Source of the DNA: Pseudomonas gingeri | GTDB taxonomy: Bacteria > Pseudomonadota > Gammaproteobacteria > Pseudomonadales > Pseudomonadaceae | NCBI RefSeq assembly: GCF_013386115.1 | Contig: NZ_JACAOR010000014.1 | Location: 186,001-250,000, forward strand | Length of the DNA: 64,000 nt | Reading direction: 5' to 3' | Shown here: piece by piece, positions 26,001 to 64,000 of the stretch | How the letters are laid out: the number at the start of each line of letters is the position of its first letter | How positions within the stretch are numbered: the first letter of the stretch is position 1 | The notes under the pieces: generated by a model | The model's input: the letters and a program-made list of their open reading frames with translations, nothing else | Database searches by the model: none | Told to the model about the DNA's origin: nothing | Translations under genes and position numbers: made by a program

Positions 26001-26265
26001 AATCGCCCTGGCGCAGATCTGGGCCGAGGTGCTGAAGCTCGAGCGGGTGGGCCGCAACGACCATTTCTTCGAGTTGGGCGGGCATTCGCTGCTGGCCATG
26101 AAGCTTGTGGCACGCATGCGTGATGCGGGCCTGGAGGCCGATGCCTCGGCCATCTTCAGCGAACCCCGCCTTGCTGCCCTGGCTACCCGCACCGTCGGGC
26201 GCGTGCAAGCGCTCGAGATCCCGGCCACCACCATTCCGACGCTCAATCGCCGGCGGCGGCTCTGA
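23065..26265 (+). CDS. Lipopeptide NRPS 1: initiation module (Cstart-A-T)
   Basis: The 1066-residue product is one complete module. The N-terminal condensation domain (about residues 10-440) begins FPLTASQRDIWLDQMSRGDSPLYNIGGY and has HHLILDGWG, the pattern of pseudomonad domains that attach a 3-hydroxy fatty acid to residue 1. The adenylation domain (about 460-950) has TSGSTGTPKG and code residues read by eye as DGWKFGVVDK. I cannot assign this code with confidence; acidic or amide residues (Glu/Gln) are the nearest pattern. The thiolation domain (FFELGGHSLLAMKL) carries the phosphopantetheine Ser. The protein ends in a basic tail, LNRRRRL. I chose the ATG at 23065, after ACGGA; TTG at 23047 and ATG at 23089 are alternatives. 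Confidence 0.93.
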   Translation: MELSRATDMDDTAVTREGFPLTASQRDIWLDQMSRGDSPLYNIGGYVELNGTIVPQLVQRAVECLVAKHDALRTVLRAGADGLPVQSFAPTLAVSVPLYSVATQADPLAAARRLMQQQIQQPYELEGGPLFRFFLVRLDDTHNLLGTQAHHLILDGWGFGQMLASLGGIYSALARGEEPDLVAPSYIDFIADDQQYRDSSRYTRDRDYWLAKYRTVPDPMLLPRYRGRWASDSVVQAFPTSLHERMKALASTCQASAFHVLLAAVHLCFAGTSQRNDWVLGVPILNRGNARFKSTLGLFTQVSALRFDFADGLSFGELVCGVRDVLRQDLRHQRYPLSEMNRALGLLREDRNQLFEISVSYEQDDHDYRYGEAQAHTVKVSNRHESTPLTLHLRSNRYNDKAWIHLVYNEAYFEPAEVQALAERLTFVLEQGLENTGLALREFVLVTPAETERLAAWNATEAAYDLEQTIQQVFEAQVRRTPEAVAVVAGERSLTYRQLNEQANQLAHCLREQGVQPDARVAICVERGLELVIGLWAIVKAGGAYVPLDPGYPPERLEHMLRDSSSVLLLVHAATRHLPGAVTIPVLDFDHDTWHDQPVSEVQVPGLTASNLAYVIYTSGSTGTPKGVALEHRGLCNLVHWSSKLFTGDRSGALLQKSPFSFDGSVWEFFWPLTVGMRLVLARPDGQWESAYLAQTVREQQVTVIKFVPAMLQQFLELEEVSQCTSLTDVFCGGGELTAALAHRVRERLPGVRLHNVYGPTEATVDSTVWTLEPGAAIPDIQLPIGRPICNTRLYVLDAQDRPVPIGFSGQLHIGGVGVARGYLGLPQLVAERFIDSPFVAGDRLYRTGDLVRYRADGNLEFLGRDDFQVKLRGFRLELGEIEARLSAHDRVREAVVLMRDERLVAYFTPRDPAQVPAIEALRNHLSTLLPDYMVPSAYVRLDAWPLTPNGKLDRQALPAPGIEAVISRRYEAPQGAVEIALAQIWAEVLKLERVGRNDHFFELGGHSLLAMKLVARMRDAGLEADASAIFSEPRLAALATRTVGRVQALEIPATTIPTLNRRRRL

Positions 26266-26542
26266 CTGTCGGGGCAGCCTCGCACCCCCTGAAAACGGCG
26301 GCGTTGGCCATGTCCCCGCTTCCCATGTCAGACACATCCGAATGGATGCTTTAGTTTTCAAACCAGTGAAAAAACACTGATGGCTTAGTGCCTTTATTTC
26401 CTTTTTTGAGCAGGACGCCTCATGCGTCCTGATGACACGCAGCGCCGCCTGGTCGGCGCAAGGGCGCGAAGCACGGGCACAGCGTTGCCTTTGAAAATGG
26501 ACTTTCTCGTCAACCGTTTCCGAATTTAAAAGCAGGTCTCTC
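26266..26542 (+). other. Structured spacer between NRPS1 and NRPS2
   Basis: No gene lies in these 277 bases. Three perfect hairpins can form: CAGTG/CACTG (26364-26379), CAGGACGC/GCGTCCTG (26411-26431) and GCGCCG/CGGCGC (26442-26459). None has a T tract after it, so they do not look like ordinary terminators. An internal promoter or an RNA processing or stability element is possible. Confidence 0.5.

Positions 26543-64000
<37,458 letters not shown>

Overview
The window is high-GC DNA (by eye) with the gene content of a fluorescent-type Pseudomonas. It carries lipopeptide synthetase genes of the pseudomonad type, a NodT-type outer-membrane factor and LuxR regulator beside them, carboxynorspermidine polyamine genes, and many LysR/TetR regulators. 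No rRNA, tRNA, CRISPR array or intact insertion sequence was found.

The left part (1-20.1 kb) holds small metabolic and transport units. In order they are: the tail of a probable MFS transporter; a glutathione S-transferase; a LysR gene; a minus-strand operon of tautomerase, FrnE-like oxidoreductase and SDR; a minus-strand operon of two RraA-family proteins and a class I aminotransferase, divergent from a LysR gene; an alpha/beta hydrolase; a carboxynorspermidine synthase/decarboxylase pair; mug; and a TetR gene divergent from a tripartite efflux operon (HlyD/EmrA, EmrB-like MFS, NodT-like OMF) with an aldo-keto reductase and another LysR gene downstream. A LacI-type regulator and a small coiled-coil membrane protein follow.

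From 20.2 kb to the right edge the window is one lipopeptide biosynthetic locus. A NodT-like outer-membrane lipoprotein and a LuxR-type regulator lie on the minus strand. An AT-rich region of about 0.5 kb separates them from three plus-strand NRPS genes: NRPS1 (one module), NRPS2 (eight modules, 8654 aa) and NRPS3 (at least four modules, cut by the window end). Module 1 starts with a lipo-initiation (Cstart-like) condensation domain.

Specificity codes read by eye give X-X-Leu-Leu-Thr-Ser-Val-Leu-Ser-Leu-Leu-Ser-(Val/Ile). The two X positions share the unassigned code DGWKFGVVDK. Most condensation domains are of the dual condensation/epimerisation type, so most residues should be D; only residues 10 and 11 are followed by LCL-type domains. 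The thioesterase, and any MacAB exporter, must lie outside the window. The order of modules 8-13 matches the C-terminal half of orfamide, but the N-terminal half is longer and different. I do not recognise the whole sequence as a lipopeptide I know. This assembly line is the most likely undescribed system here.
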